A stretch of 64,000 bases of DNA from Onchocerca volvulus (Eukaryota > Nematoda > Chromadorea > Rhabditida > Onchocercidae), in the NCBI GenBank assembly GCA_000499405.2, contig HG738137.1:2046001-2110000 (forward strand). Reading direction: 5' to 3'. Below the pieces are notes generated by a model, which did not search any database, had not been told where the DNA came from, and saw only the letters and a program-made list of their open reading frames with translations. Shown piece by piece: positions 52,801-64,000 of the stretch (the stretch's first letter is position 1; each line of letters begins with the position of its first letter). The translations under genes were made by a program, and so were the position numbers.

Positions 52801-55800
52801 TCGAAACTTTAAATTTTGAAATTTTTTAAATTATTTCATCAGAATATCTATTTTATTTTCCAAGAAAAAGATGTCGTGAGTTATATTACTCAGTAAATAA
52901 GGATCGCTATATTATCAATGCTTATTTACAAAACGAGAATTTTGACTATCGTATTCCTTTTTTATCAATTCATATGTTTCTTGGTCTTCAGAGATGTCTG
53001 GGCTGAAGATTCGGCTGAGCCGTTGCTTTCCATTGACCTCAATGAATGTGAAAATGTTTATCCGTCAGCTTCCGCTAAAAATTATGGCATTGAAATCAAA
53101 GTTAGTTCTTTTTTTTTTTTAAATTCCATAAACTCAATGGAATCATTATATATTCGAAATCATTTCAATCTAAATTTTTAGATGGTGATGTCAAGAATTC
53201 GATGACTTATTAAATGATTTACTAATATAAAATTTTCTTTATAAAAATTCAGCAATGTCTGGAAAAATTTAGTGTCGACGAACTCGTTATGTACTTTCGG
53301 CGATGACACCTGGAATAAGGGATAGTTGGATTACAGCTTTGCAGCAAAATTTGCACAATCCTTCGCCAACTTATGCTGAAGCTTGTCCAAGTGATGCTGC
53401 AAGCATACCGGAAAGTGATCTAGTCTCATTATTACCAGTAAGATATTGAACAATTTTGTATTTAAAATTTCAAAAAAAAATTTTACGAATTTATTTTTTT
53501 ATAAACCGGTCATCTTTTCTTATATATTTATCTGTTTATATTTTATTTACTATTATAAATCGTAAGAATGAGAAAGTTTTTGCCTTATTCGCCCAATTAT
53601 TGTTGCCTTATTTTCAGCGCAAAAAACATATTGCTTATGTGGCACCTGAATCTCATCATTCAAATTCAATGATGGATGATGAATCTTGTACAGAAGATGA
53701 GTTGAATTCTCTTGATCGACCATCCAGAATACAACATACAAGTCTTTCCGAAAGGTTTCTTTTTATGTTTTGATTTGTGCCTTGTACCCTGATTTTAATG
53801 TCAATCGAATCAACCAATAATCAATATGCTTTAGTATAATTTCTATGTATATATGTTGCAAATTGCTAATTCTGATAAATTTCTTTTAAAATTCTGTATG
53901 TTTTGGGTTCTTTTCCTTATTTGCTTGTCTTCATTCTTTCATTAAACATTCGTTTTGTAGATCATTCGATTCGTCAGATGATGATAACGAAATCGACGCT
54001 GATCGGCGACATTCGCCTCAACGACGCCATAATGGTCGCGATCAAAGTTTATCACCAACTTTTCGCCGTTCACCAGTATCACGTATCAAAGATAAATCAA
54101 CCAATCGACAACAGAATGGGACGATAAGGTTGTGTATAAATGTTTTCAGATATACAGTTTTCTCTATTATTTGTGCTAATCGACAAGAAAGTTGTAATAT
54201 TGTAATTTATATCATTAACTGTTTAAAGAAATTGCTTAACCCAAAAATTAATGATTAATGCAACTTTAATTTTTTATTTTAATTTACTTTCCATTAAGAC
54301 AAAAAATTCTTTTTAAAAAGACAGATTCTTATTTTCCAAGGATATATTTACATCATTAGTTATTTATATCATTAATTAAGAGAGCATTTATATAGAAAAC
54401 GGCATGAAGTATTAGAGGAACTAATAAAATTTCATCAAAATATGTTTAAATTTTATCAATATTAATTTGCTAGAAGAAGTGACATCTGTGTAAATTAGTG
54501 TAATGTTATTTACGGAATAAAATAACCAATATAGAAAATAAATTTCCGACTTTCAAATGAATATTTCAAGTTTATATTTATTGAAATTGCCATTTTTTAA
54601 ATTTTTTACATAAATAATTAAATTGATGCAAAATATATTTATTTTATTTCTTTTTGATTAATTTATCCTCACTGTTTATTCATTTTTTAAATTTACTTTC
54701 AAGAAAATAAAAGTACTTAGTGGTTTATTTTTAATGAAATGGGTGGACAAATATATACATAAATATCGAAAAAAACTGTAAAGATAATCTGTAATATTTT
54801 ATAGGAGGTACAATGAATTGGTATTTGAATTTTTTTAAGGACTACATTTTTCAAAAATTGAATTTTTAAACTTTACTTTTGCAGGAATGGTTCTAGTTCA
54901 TCAGTTTCATCTGCTATACCTCCAACTGTCCAATCGCAGGGATGTATAACTTCGGTAAATATAAATTAGATTTTATTAAAATTCCACTTATTTCTACCAA
55001 AAAAAAAAGATCCCTTTTTTTCTTAGATTTAAATTCGCAACCCTTGACAAGATGTGTTCATACCAGTGATAGGTTTAATTTATATAAAATATTTTTCTTA
55101 TTGAAAATGTTATGGACAAAAATTTTATTTTATAAATTTAAATTAGGAAATTTGATTGCTGTTGGTTGTGATGCTTTCGTAGCAATTTTACTAAATATTT
55201 GTCCTTTTTCATTTCATCTCTTCTCATTTTGATGTCTTTCTACTTTCTACTTTCACTCACTAAGTTTGCATACTTAAAAACAAACTTTTTTCTGTTGATA
55301 TTAGCTCGATCTGCTCCTTTACAACTTTCTACCAATTCAACATTGTGTACAAACTATCAACGCATAGAGAGATACTTTATGACCACATGTGATCCTTTAT
55401 GAAATTCTCTTCTTTTTCCTTTTTTTTTTTTGAAATTTCCAGTATAAGAAAATGAGATCAAAACTAAATTAGATCGGATTAAATTGAATCAGATCAAAAA
55501 TTTTGAAAATGCAATTTATATCATACGTTCATTAAATATAATATATCACTGGGTCGTTCGCTAAGTTCAATTATGCATAAAATGCCCTAATTTAAGTATT
55601 TTGTTTATGATAGGTAAAATATCTAATTTGACAAATATAAGTACCTGATTATTGGTTATATAATATCATCTGTCAAATGATAAATTGTAGATGAATAAAG
55701 CTTTCCAGTATTAATTACTTTAAATATATTAATATTTCCCGAACAAAAACTTCTGAAAAATACATTTTGATATATTTCGAGGTTATTATGCATAAAATTC

Positions 55801-58800
55801 TTATCAAGTTTTTATCATTACTAAATTTCATTTTGATAAGAAGTAAGCATAACACACACACACACACATATGTGAGGAGAGGAGGGAAGCTCGTTGACCA
55901 ATTTTATGCTATATATATTTTGATTACTTCAAAAGTTTTATATTGCATCTTTCTTCATCATTTTCTTCCTCTTCTTGCTGATGTGTGTGTGTGTGTGTGT
56001 GTTAAAACGGGTTTCTAATATTTACAAGCGGAAAAGGATATGTTTATCAATTCAATTCCCTTTGATATATTCATTCTATCAATCATCGTTCTTCCGAAGA
56101 CTAATGATAATGTCATTGAGGGATGAAACTTTTGGATAGTTGCAGTCATGATAATCATTAATTTGAATTCTTTCAAAACATGCTTTTCATCTTTTATCAG
56201 TGACTTTTTGAGCAATTTTTCATCCCATATCATCTATAGTAATTAATTTAAAGATCAGTTTGATTGAATCTCTCATTGTTTAGTATAGTAGTTTAATCGC
56301 TTATGATTTCAAAGAATTTTAATGTTTTTTTTTCTGAAAGTTTTAAGACATTTTTTTGGGAGACTTCATCTCTTCATACTAAAGGAAACATATGATAAAC
56401 AGAGCTTTTTCTTATCTTTCAATTATTCTCAGTTACTTTACTCCTTTTGTTTTTTTTTTTTTTTTTTATTTTTAAGAGAAAATACTTTGAGCAGTTGTGA
56501 GGAATTGGAAAATGGGAATATTCTCTCTGTCGGATATCATCTCATTTGATATACTTAAATTTCAGTCAATCGTATAAAATAACTAAGCATAGTTAAAAAG
56601 ATCTCTAGAAAGATCTCAAGTGGTCTTAAAATGTGCGGTTTTATATTTATGCTAATATATACTGAATTCTTCATAATCTACTTCAATAGTGTAGTTGTTC
56701 GATAATTCACAGAATAATTAATTATTAATTATTTAGTAGATTACGAGAACTTTAACAAGTTGCGAGAGCTTTTATCAATTTATGAAGTTTTTCACACAGT
56801 TACAAAAAAAAATAGAAAATAGGATTTTAAATTTTGATTTTGAATTTTACGTTTATTTTAAATTATACTTAGCAGATTACAACAACTTTATCGGATTACT
56901 AAAGTTTTTATCAATTGTGAGATTTTTATTCTCAAACAACATAATGTATCAAATAATTTATCTTAATTTTTAAAAACTAAATGAATACGACTTTTCAAAA
57001 AGACGATTGAAGCAAAAGGGGAAAAAGGTTAATGAGTTTCAAAAGATAATTTGTGATGAATTCAAAGAAAAGTATCAAATTTCTTTTTATTTGGTGAATG
57101 ATTGCTCGAAATGAATATCAACTTTTAGATATCAACAGGTATTTTAGGTGACATTCATGAGATGATGTCTCACACCTTGTTTTTCCATTGAATATTTTAC
57201 TATTTGTAATATATTAGTATTTATTGATCAAAATTTAAGTTTTTCATTTGATGTTTTTAAATTTTTAGAAATTAGCGCAACGAGAGCAAAGTGCATCGCT
57301 ACAAGAGATGAGGTTACGTACACTCGAATCACAGGTAATACCTTATTATCTTACATATTTGCTCATTAGTGTGAAATTTCAAACTTCGGTGCTAAGTTGC
57401 TTTCACAATTTTGTTGAAATAATCAAAAATTCAAGAGCTTATGTTTATACTAAAAGAAAATTTAAATTTGATTATTTATGACTTTATATTTTATATTCAA
57501 ATGAACAAATCTCCTTGAACATTCTACTTAAAAAAATTAATTTTGAATTCTAAACATTTCCTTAATGAAATTTTACGCTTCTATTGATTAATTATAATTT
57601 TATTGTCAAAAAGTTTCTACGGATATGTTTTCTGTGAAAGATGTTTAATTGCGAAAGTTATCGTATTTTTAATTTTATTCGCAGTAGTTTTTTCTTTTCA
57701 TCGAACTATTTGTTCTTTTAATTAAGATTTTAAATTGAATTTATGTAATCCAATTCAATTTCTGTAACTATTGATTTTCAAATATTAGTTTTCAATTTTT
57801 AGCAGTTTAAATGAATCTTATTCATTTTTTTTTTAGGAAGTTTCACTTGCCAATTTTGAGCTTGGCGAATATCTTTTTTTTTTTTTAATTTAACTTTACT
57901 AATATTGAAGTTTTAAAAGAAAAGAATTTAATTTTAATAATAATCAGTCGAAATATTCAAATTAAAAAATGAAATTACACAAACAAAAATTTGAAAATAT
58001 AGAAATATTGCAGTACTTGTAATCCTATCTTGCTAGTGAAGTTCGCATGACAGCTATCATCTTCATGTTTATTAACCTTCTGTTTGTATAAAGTTTTTTT
58101 TCTTTTTTTATGCAAAATTCTAGTTGTCCTAAATTTTTGGTCATTTTAATTTTTAAAAATTTAATTCATTAAGGGCACTATTTTGTGAAGAAGTTGATCA
58201 AATTCCATAATAAATTGCTAAGAAATGCAACTGCAAAAGCAAAAAAAAAATATTCCGCCTTGAAAATTTGTGTTCTAAATGTTATCTTTTTATTTAAAAT
58301 GAGATCACAACGAGTGTTCGATCAATTTTCATTAAATTACGCTCGACTCTCGATACTGCATTCTGCGAGAGGTCGTAATCCGATCTCTCAAAACAGGGTC
58401 AGAGTTAATCTTCCAAAAATGCGTAACAATTCTAAGATTTTCATTCCTTATGTCAATCGCTAATTGATAAATAGCATTACTAATTAGAAATAGAATAATT
58501 GTTAATTAGAATTTACCTTTGTTGGTTTACATGCGGCTTTATCTTCTTAGTTTACATGAAACTTCTTACTATATTTCAGTAAATTTCGCTACAATCCAAT
58601 TCTTTCTAGCTCGAAAGCATAACTGAAATAAGATGATAACAGTCTCTTCCCATATATCTTAAGAATTTCAAAGAGTTTCACAAAATGAAATTGCATCATT
58701 TAATAAATCTAATCCATTTATTTTATTTTATTTTTATTTCTAAAATAAACTTAATCGATCCTATTTTTCACATTTATTTGTAATCCACCTGCTGACACAT

Positions 58801-61800
58801 AGTGTACTTTGTAATGATTCCATTTCTAAATTAAATTAATTTTATAGAAGGCAGTCTTTGTTGTTATTTTAATATTCATAAAATAAATACAACGTTTCGA
58901 TTGCTTTTTTCTTTTTTGTTTTTTTTTGCTTTTTTTTTTGTTCTTATAAAACAGACAAAAGTAATTTGCAATAAATCTAATCAGGTGGAGAATCTTCGTG
59001 ATCAGCTACAAGATACAACTTCAAGACTTGGAGAAACAAGAAGCGAAAACGAACGTTTACGTTGTCTTTTTTTGAGTAGCGATGTAAGTTTCAAATAATT
59101 TTTTTTTTTTTTTTTTGAACATATCTTCTAGGAATTTTAAGTTTTTTTCTTTTTTTTTAAAGTAATTTCTAAATAATTTTCGAGGCTTGGGATAAATGTC
59201 GATTTAAGACTTCCATTTTCAAACTCTCAAAAAAGTAATGTAATATTCTGAATCCTTACAATATTCTCTTCTTTTTTTTTTCCAGGCGCAAGGCCTCTCG
59301 CAATTACGACGTAGTCTTACAGCTGCTGAAGAAGATGTAATCCGGAAACGTGAAGAAATGGAAACGCTTCGGAAACAGCTTGCCACACCGACTCGAGAAA
59401 TCGATCAACAATATGAAATTAGGTAAAATTCAGCAAATTCAATATCTTTTTGTCTTGATAGATTTTCAAATTTTATATTAAATGCAATATAAGCTTGGAA
59501 TTGGCAGGATTACAAATCCTAAATACTATTTATCAAATTAGAAAAGAGGAATTTTAAAAACTTATTTTTCTAGCTCAGAATATCCCAGTGTCAATATTCT
59601 AATTCTTATTTTAATATTCAACATCGTAACATAAGATTGGATTATTTTGTTAGATTATCATTTCTAGGCACAAACAAATTATTGAGCAATTTGCGAATTT
59701 GCTCAAAGTTCAAGTTGGTGCGTTGTCGCGTTTTGTACATTGCCAAACAGGTAGCGTTGAATACGCGGAATTGCGACAATGCATCGACCAATTAATTCGA
59801 AAAGTAGCTGGCCTAGATGAAGTTACTCAAACGGATGGTAAAATGAATCTCATCGAGGAAATATTGAATAATGTCTCTGAAGCTTATGAACAGGTTTAAA
59901 TTCTTGACTTTTTATAAGCATTCATTCGAGAGCTATTACTTTTATTGAATTCAATTACTAAATTTTTAATCATCATTATGAGGATTAGCCCAAATTTTGA
60001 TGTATGCTAAAGAAGATTCGTAATAATATGGAAATTGAAAAATGAATCGATTAGATAGATTATTTCCAAATATTTGAAATTTATTAGAGATTATTTCAAC
60101 TTTTCCTAAATTTTTAACAAATATATTTCCATTTTTTTTTTTTATCACTTAATTGTTGTTTAAAATTGTTTGGTGCTAAAATCAATCAATACATTGCAAA
60201 AACAAAAGTGAAAAAATTGTACTTAAAGCTTTTTATTTTTAGGTAAATAAAGTGCTGAGAAGGACACAACGTGAAACGCAAGAAAAAGAAGTATATACGG
60301 TAAAATTATTAATTCTTCCAATGTTTTTCATTTTCTTTTCATTCATTTTTTGAGTTCTGAAGTATTAAAAATTGTTTAATTTCTAGGAACAACCGGAAGA
60401 GATTGTCGATGAAGTGCAGGATTTGGAAAATGAATTGGAAGAACTTCAGGTACAAATTAACATTCTTATATTCCTATAATGTTTATGCTTTCTCGATAAA
60501 AAAAGTAAATGATGGACCCTGAAAACTTCGCAAGTAGTGTTACTATATTGTGAATGTTTTGTGAATTTTCATCTTCCACAGTTATTTGAATTTAAATTTC
60601 TTACTCATTCTTACTCACTCGTAATTTCTTATTCATTCATTTTCGAATTTCAGGCTGCCCATGCCGAAGAAATAGAATCTATGCAATCCAAGTTCGAACA
60701 TCAATTAAAATTGCTTCGAGAACGTCTACATCATGAAGAAAATCGACGAAAAAAAGCACAAGAGGAATTGCAGACATTGAATGTAAGTCTTCGAGAATTT
60801 ATTTGAAAACAATAAATCCGAAATTTCTTGAAGAAAAAAGGCGGAAAAATAAAGAAGGAAAAAGGAAGATGAAAGAAGAAATGATGATCATAATATTTCC
60901 AATAAAAATTTTTTAGTCTTTAAATGATCATTCGTTGTCCACGATGAAAAAAACTCATGAAGAAATGTTGGCGGAACAAAGACAACAATATGAAGAGCAA
61001 ATTATTGCGCTGCGTGAAGAGCATGCAGCGGAATTGCAGGAAGAAAAGAAAGCTACCAGGTTTTTTTTTTTTTTTAATTTTTTCACTTTCCAAGTGGTTA
61101 ATGTTTTTAAAGATACTTAAGGCTTTTCTCACGAAGTTACTAAAAATCGATAATCATAACATCGAAGTGATGTTATATTCCGACGAATTCAGTTCTATCT
61201 GCTACATTTCTTAAGTTTCTTTCTTCAGTTTTTTATTTTTTACCTTCTTGACGATTTTTAATATGATTCTTGTTTTATAATTCTATATCTGCACTTGAAG
61301 TCTTTATTAAATTAGTGTAAAAAGAATGAAGGAATTAAAAATTAAATGAAGAATCAAAAATGAAAAAAGAGTGAATGAATTACTTTTTTTGTTAAATTAT
61401 AGAATGGCCTTGGATGCAGTGCAGCGAGCTCATGATGCTGAATTAAGAAGTATCAATGAAAAAGTTCGTAATATTGGTGCTAATAGTGGTAACATTAAAA
61501 TCTCACCTCAAGCAACCATTTCTGCGGAATTAAGAACTGATGTACAATCTTCAAGACAAAAGTGAGCATTTTTTCACTTTTTATTAAAATTATTTAATTA
61601 TTTTGTTGTTACTTATTTAGCTTTCTCATTTTCCTATCTTCATGTTACAGTAAAATGTTGGAGCAAATGAGCAATGAATTGGCGCAATTGTCGGCACTAT
61701 ACTCTGCAAAATGTCTCGAGAATTCTCAGCTTGATGAGAAGATGTCTTTATTGCTGGCCGACAAAGAAAATCAATCATCATTAAAGTATCTGAAATATTC

Positions 61801-63918
61801 TTGCGTTTTTTGTTTTATTTTTAAGTAAAATTTTCGAATTATTTATGACATTTAAAACTTAATTCATTAGACATTTTACGAAATTATTTGCTGCTATGTT
61901 TCATTACTTAAATATGGCATTAGTAGAAGGTTTCTAACACAAATTTTTATGTACCTAATGTAATAATTTTAACTTGCAGTGATGTAGAAGTCCAAAATCG
62001 ACGCTTGCATCGTGAATTACGGCAAAAAGACACGATAATTGAAGAGCTGAGGCGGACAGTGGCATTTCTCGAGCGCCGAAATGTTGATTCAGCAAATGAA
62101 GAACATCCGGTCAACTTTGGTAAGTTTACTATCTGCATTTTACCAATGTCTTACATGAATTTAACACTTCATAATCGGATTGAATTCTGGCAAGTAGAAT
62201 CAGGATAGTCTAGAAACCCATTGTAATGTTACTGTCCAATGAGCGCAACTGTCTCTAATCAGGTCATGATGACCTCATTACTTTTCTTTCATTCATAAGA
62301 TCATATGCTAAAAACTCATAAATTTGATATTCCATTTTCTCTGTCGAATGAAGTCCTTGTTCAATTGACAATGCAGATGAGGTCAATCAATGGGTTATTA
62401 TGAATCATTTATACTTTATTACTCACTTTTCAAGGCTTTTTTGGCTGCAAGTGCAAGGGCCCTTTGGCATTATTATCATCCTTTGCTTATTGGAAATTTT
62501 GTAAATGTCCATGCATTCTTCCAAACTTATTCTTTTTTTTTTTTGAAAATTATTTAACTTTCGAAAAATTCTGTTAAAAAATTTAAATTATTTTGCAGAA
62601 TTACCAAAACGACAGAATCGGTAAGCTTCTATATATGTAAAAAAAAAAATTTGAAATTGGCTGCGTTTCAAGCTAGATTTGATTTTTCTAGTGCTAAGTT
62701 TAAGATCACCAACTTCCGAATATATTTATAGAATTTCATAAAATTTTTTAACATCTTTCAGTTTCAAAAATTTTCAAGAAATTTCCTTCTTACGGTGATC
62801 GTAAACAGTAATAAAAGAATCATTGTCCTTCCATTGTCTGTTGCATGCTTGTTATTTCCAGACTCTGTTTTTCCTAGTAAAGCATGCTGCCTGAACTTTT
62901 ACTATCAATTGTCAATTCTTCGTGTCAACCTTCTTTTCCTGCCTACCTGCTTTCGTGCCTTTAATTTAGCATTATCTGTAAAATGATTTCTTTATCGAAA
63001 TTCAGTAATTATTATTTTGATAACAGAAAAGACAGCATCAATGAGATTCATTATATTAGTATTATTCTTTATTATTTTTCATATAACTAGTGCTGTCATT
63101 TTTGTGTCAAAGTGTTTCAAGTATCTATTTCGATTGTATCACATTGATATTTGGAGTGTTGTAGAGGAACGCGTAGACGACGTACCGCTGTTGCAAGAGG
63201 AATCGGTGACATCGCAACCACTTCAAATTCATTCCCCAACTCTCCAACAACAGATAACTCGCAATTTTTCTTCACTCAACAGCAACAACAACAACAAAAA
63301 CAGCACAGCAACTCAACCAACAACTGTCATTTCATCGACTTGCCGTCCGCTGTCCGGTCAAGGAGTCAAATTTCGAAGAAATCGTCAAATGACGCTAAAA
63401 ATGACATCAAGACGTAATGGTTGGTAATTAATATTCGTAATATGAAATTCGAAAAGATAATTTTAAAGAATTAAACTTAGAATTCAGATCAGTGAAATAA
63501 AACGAAAAATCAATATAATTTGATTCTTTATACATATTATTTTCTATCTGCGAAGGTCTACCTTATTATCATGTTATTTGGCCTTCTAATAAACGCCTCG
63601 GGTTGTTTCATCGATCCTATTCATTTTATATACAATGTTTCTAGGCATATTATTTTCCTCCATCTTGACGACGACAATTTATGACAAACATTCCAATATA
63701 CTTCTTTACTAGCAGGAATATTTTTGCAGTCATATATGTTGTTGAAATGAATATTTAATGAAATTTCAGATATTCGATTCCTTAGCAATCCAGCGATACC
63801 AGTAAGTCAGTTGACAAACGATTATCCGGCCAGCGAATTACGCCGTTCGATGATTATTCCAGTCAGCGAACGTCGGAAATTCTTTGAAACGATTGCTGAA
63901 TACAGTCATCCTTTCTAA
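44807..63918 (+). CDS. MPRIP: MPRIP/outspread homologue: two PH domains and long coiled coil (30 exons, about 1200 aa)
   Basis: The family scaffolds myosin phosphatase, RhoA and F-actin. PH1 (about 70-205) has [13 protein letters not shown] and [21 protein letters not shown] proline-rich linker ([18 protein letters not shown]) follows. PH2 (about 358-455) has [20 protein letters not shown] and [15 protein letters not shown]. Acidic and serine-rich exons follow, then a coiled coil from about 608 to 1050 with [18 protein letters not shown], as in human MPRIP. It ends [17 protein letters not shown]. Exons: 44807-44883, 45317-45359, 46835-46894, 48259-48351, 48699-48764, 48967-49199, 49366-49519, 50878-51062, 52140-52272, 52652-52779, 52992-53100, 53273-53437, 53618-53754, 53961-54128, 54885-54954, 57269-57334, 58985-59083, 59286-59422, 59668-59893, 60243-60299, 60387-60449, 60654-60782, 60917-61059, 61403-61561, 61651-61785, 61980-62119, 62599-62620, 63027-63058, 63165-63413, 63770-63918. 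The first three are tentative; if wrong, the start may be the ATG at 48268. Confidence 0.88.
45926..46290. repeat. ~125-bp tandem repeat, three diverged copies, in an MPRIP intron
   Basis: The blocks GTTTTTGYCRAATTC and TTTTGGTCTAATTATCATTC recur three times, with copy starts near 45934, 46055 and 46188. The third copy is most diverged. Confidence 0.7.
47356..47412. repeat. TC microsatellite
   Basis: A near-continuous run of CT dinucleotides with CCCTCCC interruptions, inside intron 3 of the MPRIP homologue. Confidence 0.9.
55851..56003. repeat. Facing CA and GT microsatellites in an intron
   Basis: A run of CA repeats (55851-55869) is followed about 110 nt later by a run of GT repeats (55982-56002) on the same strand. 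The two runs are complementary and could pair as a hairpin stem in the pre-mRNA. They lie in the 2.3-kb intron between exons 15 and 16 of the MPRIP homologue. Confidence 0.75.
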
Positions 63919-63922
63919 TAAA
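63917..63922 (+). terminator. AATAAA poly(A) signal overlapping the MPRIP stop codon
   Basis: The stop TAA (63916-63918) runs directly into AATAAA, then an A-rich stretch. If used, the 3' untranslated region would be only about 15-25 nt. No better canonical signal was noticed in the remaining 80 bases. Confidence 0.45.
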
Positions 63923-64000
63923 AAAAAGTGAAATTTCGTAAAATTTTTATAAAAATTACTCTTTTTCTATGGGACGATAAATTTAAGTCATTTTCTGCAG

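Noticed and set aside
58185..58463. A 92-codon plus-strand frame inside the intron between MPRIP exons 16 and 17
   Set aside because: Lysine/asparagine-rich composition at the start, no splice support and no family resemblance. The flanking exons join in phase without it.
63151..63417. The 88-codon frame with a QQQQQQQ run as the main MPRIP reading frame
   Set aside because: It does not lead into the well-formed last exon. The in-phase chain through the 32-nt exon does. It is kept only as an alternative product.
1..64000. tRNA genes, rRNA, CRISPR arrays, bacterial (Wolbachia-like) gene insertions
   Set aside because: No tRNA box pattern, spacer-repeat array or long uninterrupted bacterial-type frame was seen by eye. 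A covariance-model scan would be needed to exclude tRNAs fully.

Overview
The window looks like nuclear DNA of a filarial (clade III) nematode. It is very AT-rich, with many short exons split by introns of about 60 nt to 2.4 kb. The introns have compact worm-type ends (mostly GT, with TTTCAG-like acceptors). Splice acceptors lie just upstream of start codons, as expected for spliced-leader trans-splicing. No CRISPR array, tRNA, rRNA or bacterial operon was seen. The organism call is inference from gene structure and protein resemblance. All exon models were built by eye from the sequence.

Layout. (1) 1-2600: short exon-like stretches, mainly on +, forming the 3' end of an unidentified gene, with a competing open stretch on the minus strand. 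(2) 2861-13057, minus: a complete 29-exon gene for PDS5, the HEAT-repeat cohesin regulator (about 1450 aa), with one GC-AG intron. (3) 14685-23555, minus: a 10-exon gene for EVA-1, a guidance co-receptor with two SUEL lectin domains and a transmembrane segment (about 493 aa). (4) 23.6-31.2 kb: gene-poor AT-rich DNA with a 43-bp tandem repeat, a perfect 14-bp inverted repeat and a degenerate ~72-bp tandem array. (5) 31183-32787, minus: unidentified exon-like stretches starting about 75 nt after the next gene's stop. (6) 32863-36312, minus: an 11-exon gene for ethanolaminephosphotransferase EPT1 (selenoprotein I family, about 410 aa) with the whole CDP-alcohol phosphotransferase motif. (7) 36.4-44.7 kb: repeat-rich DNA (45-bp and 73-bp tandem repeats, CA/TA microsatellites) with little coding signal. 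(8) 44807-63918, plus: a 30-exon gene for a myosin-phosphatase Rho-interacting protein (MPRIP/outspread) homologue with two PH domains, a proline-rich linker and a long coiled coil. It ends inside the window.

The genes are functionally unrelated: cohesin maintenance, axon guidance, phospholipid synthesis, and actomyosin scaffolding. I found no new multi-gene system. The most unusual features are: a 32-nt micro-exon in the MPRIP gene whose inclusion would switch the reading frame of the next exon, which is open in both frames; the GC-AG intron in PDS5; the UGA stop of EPT1 followed by 16 open codons; and the unresolved coding-like stretches at 1-2600 and 31.2-32.8 kb.
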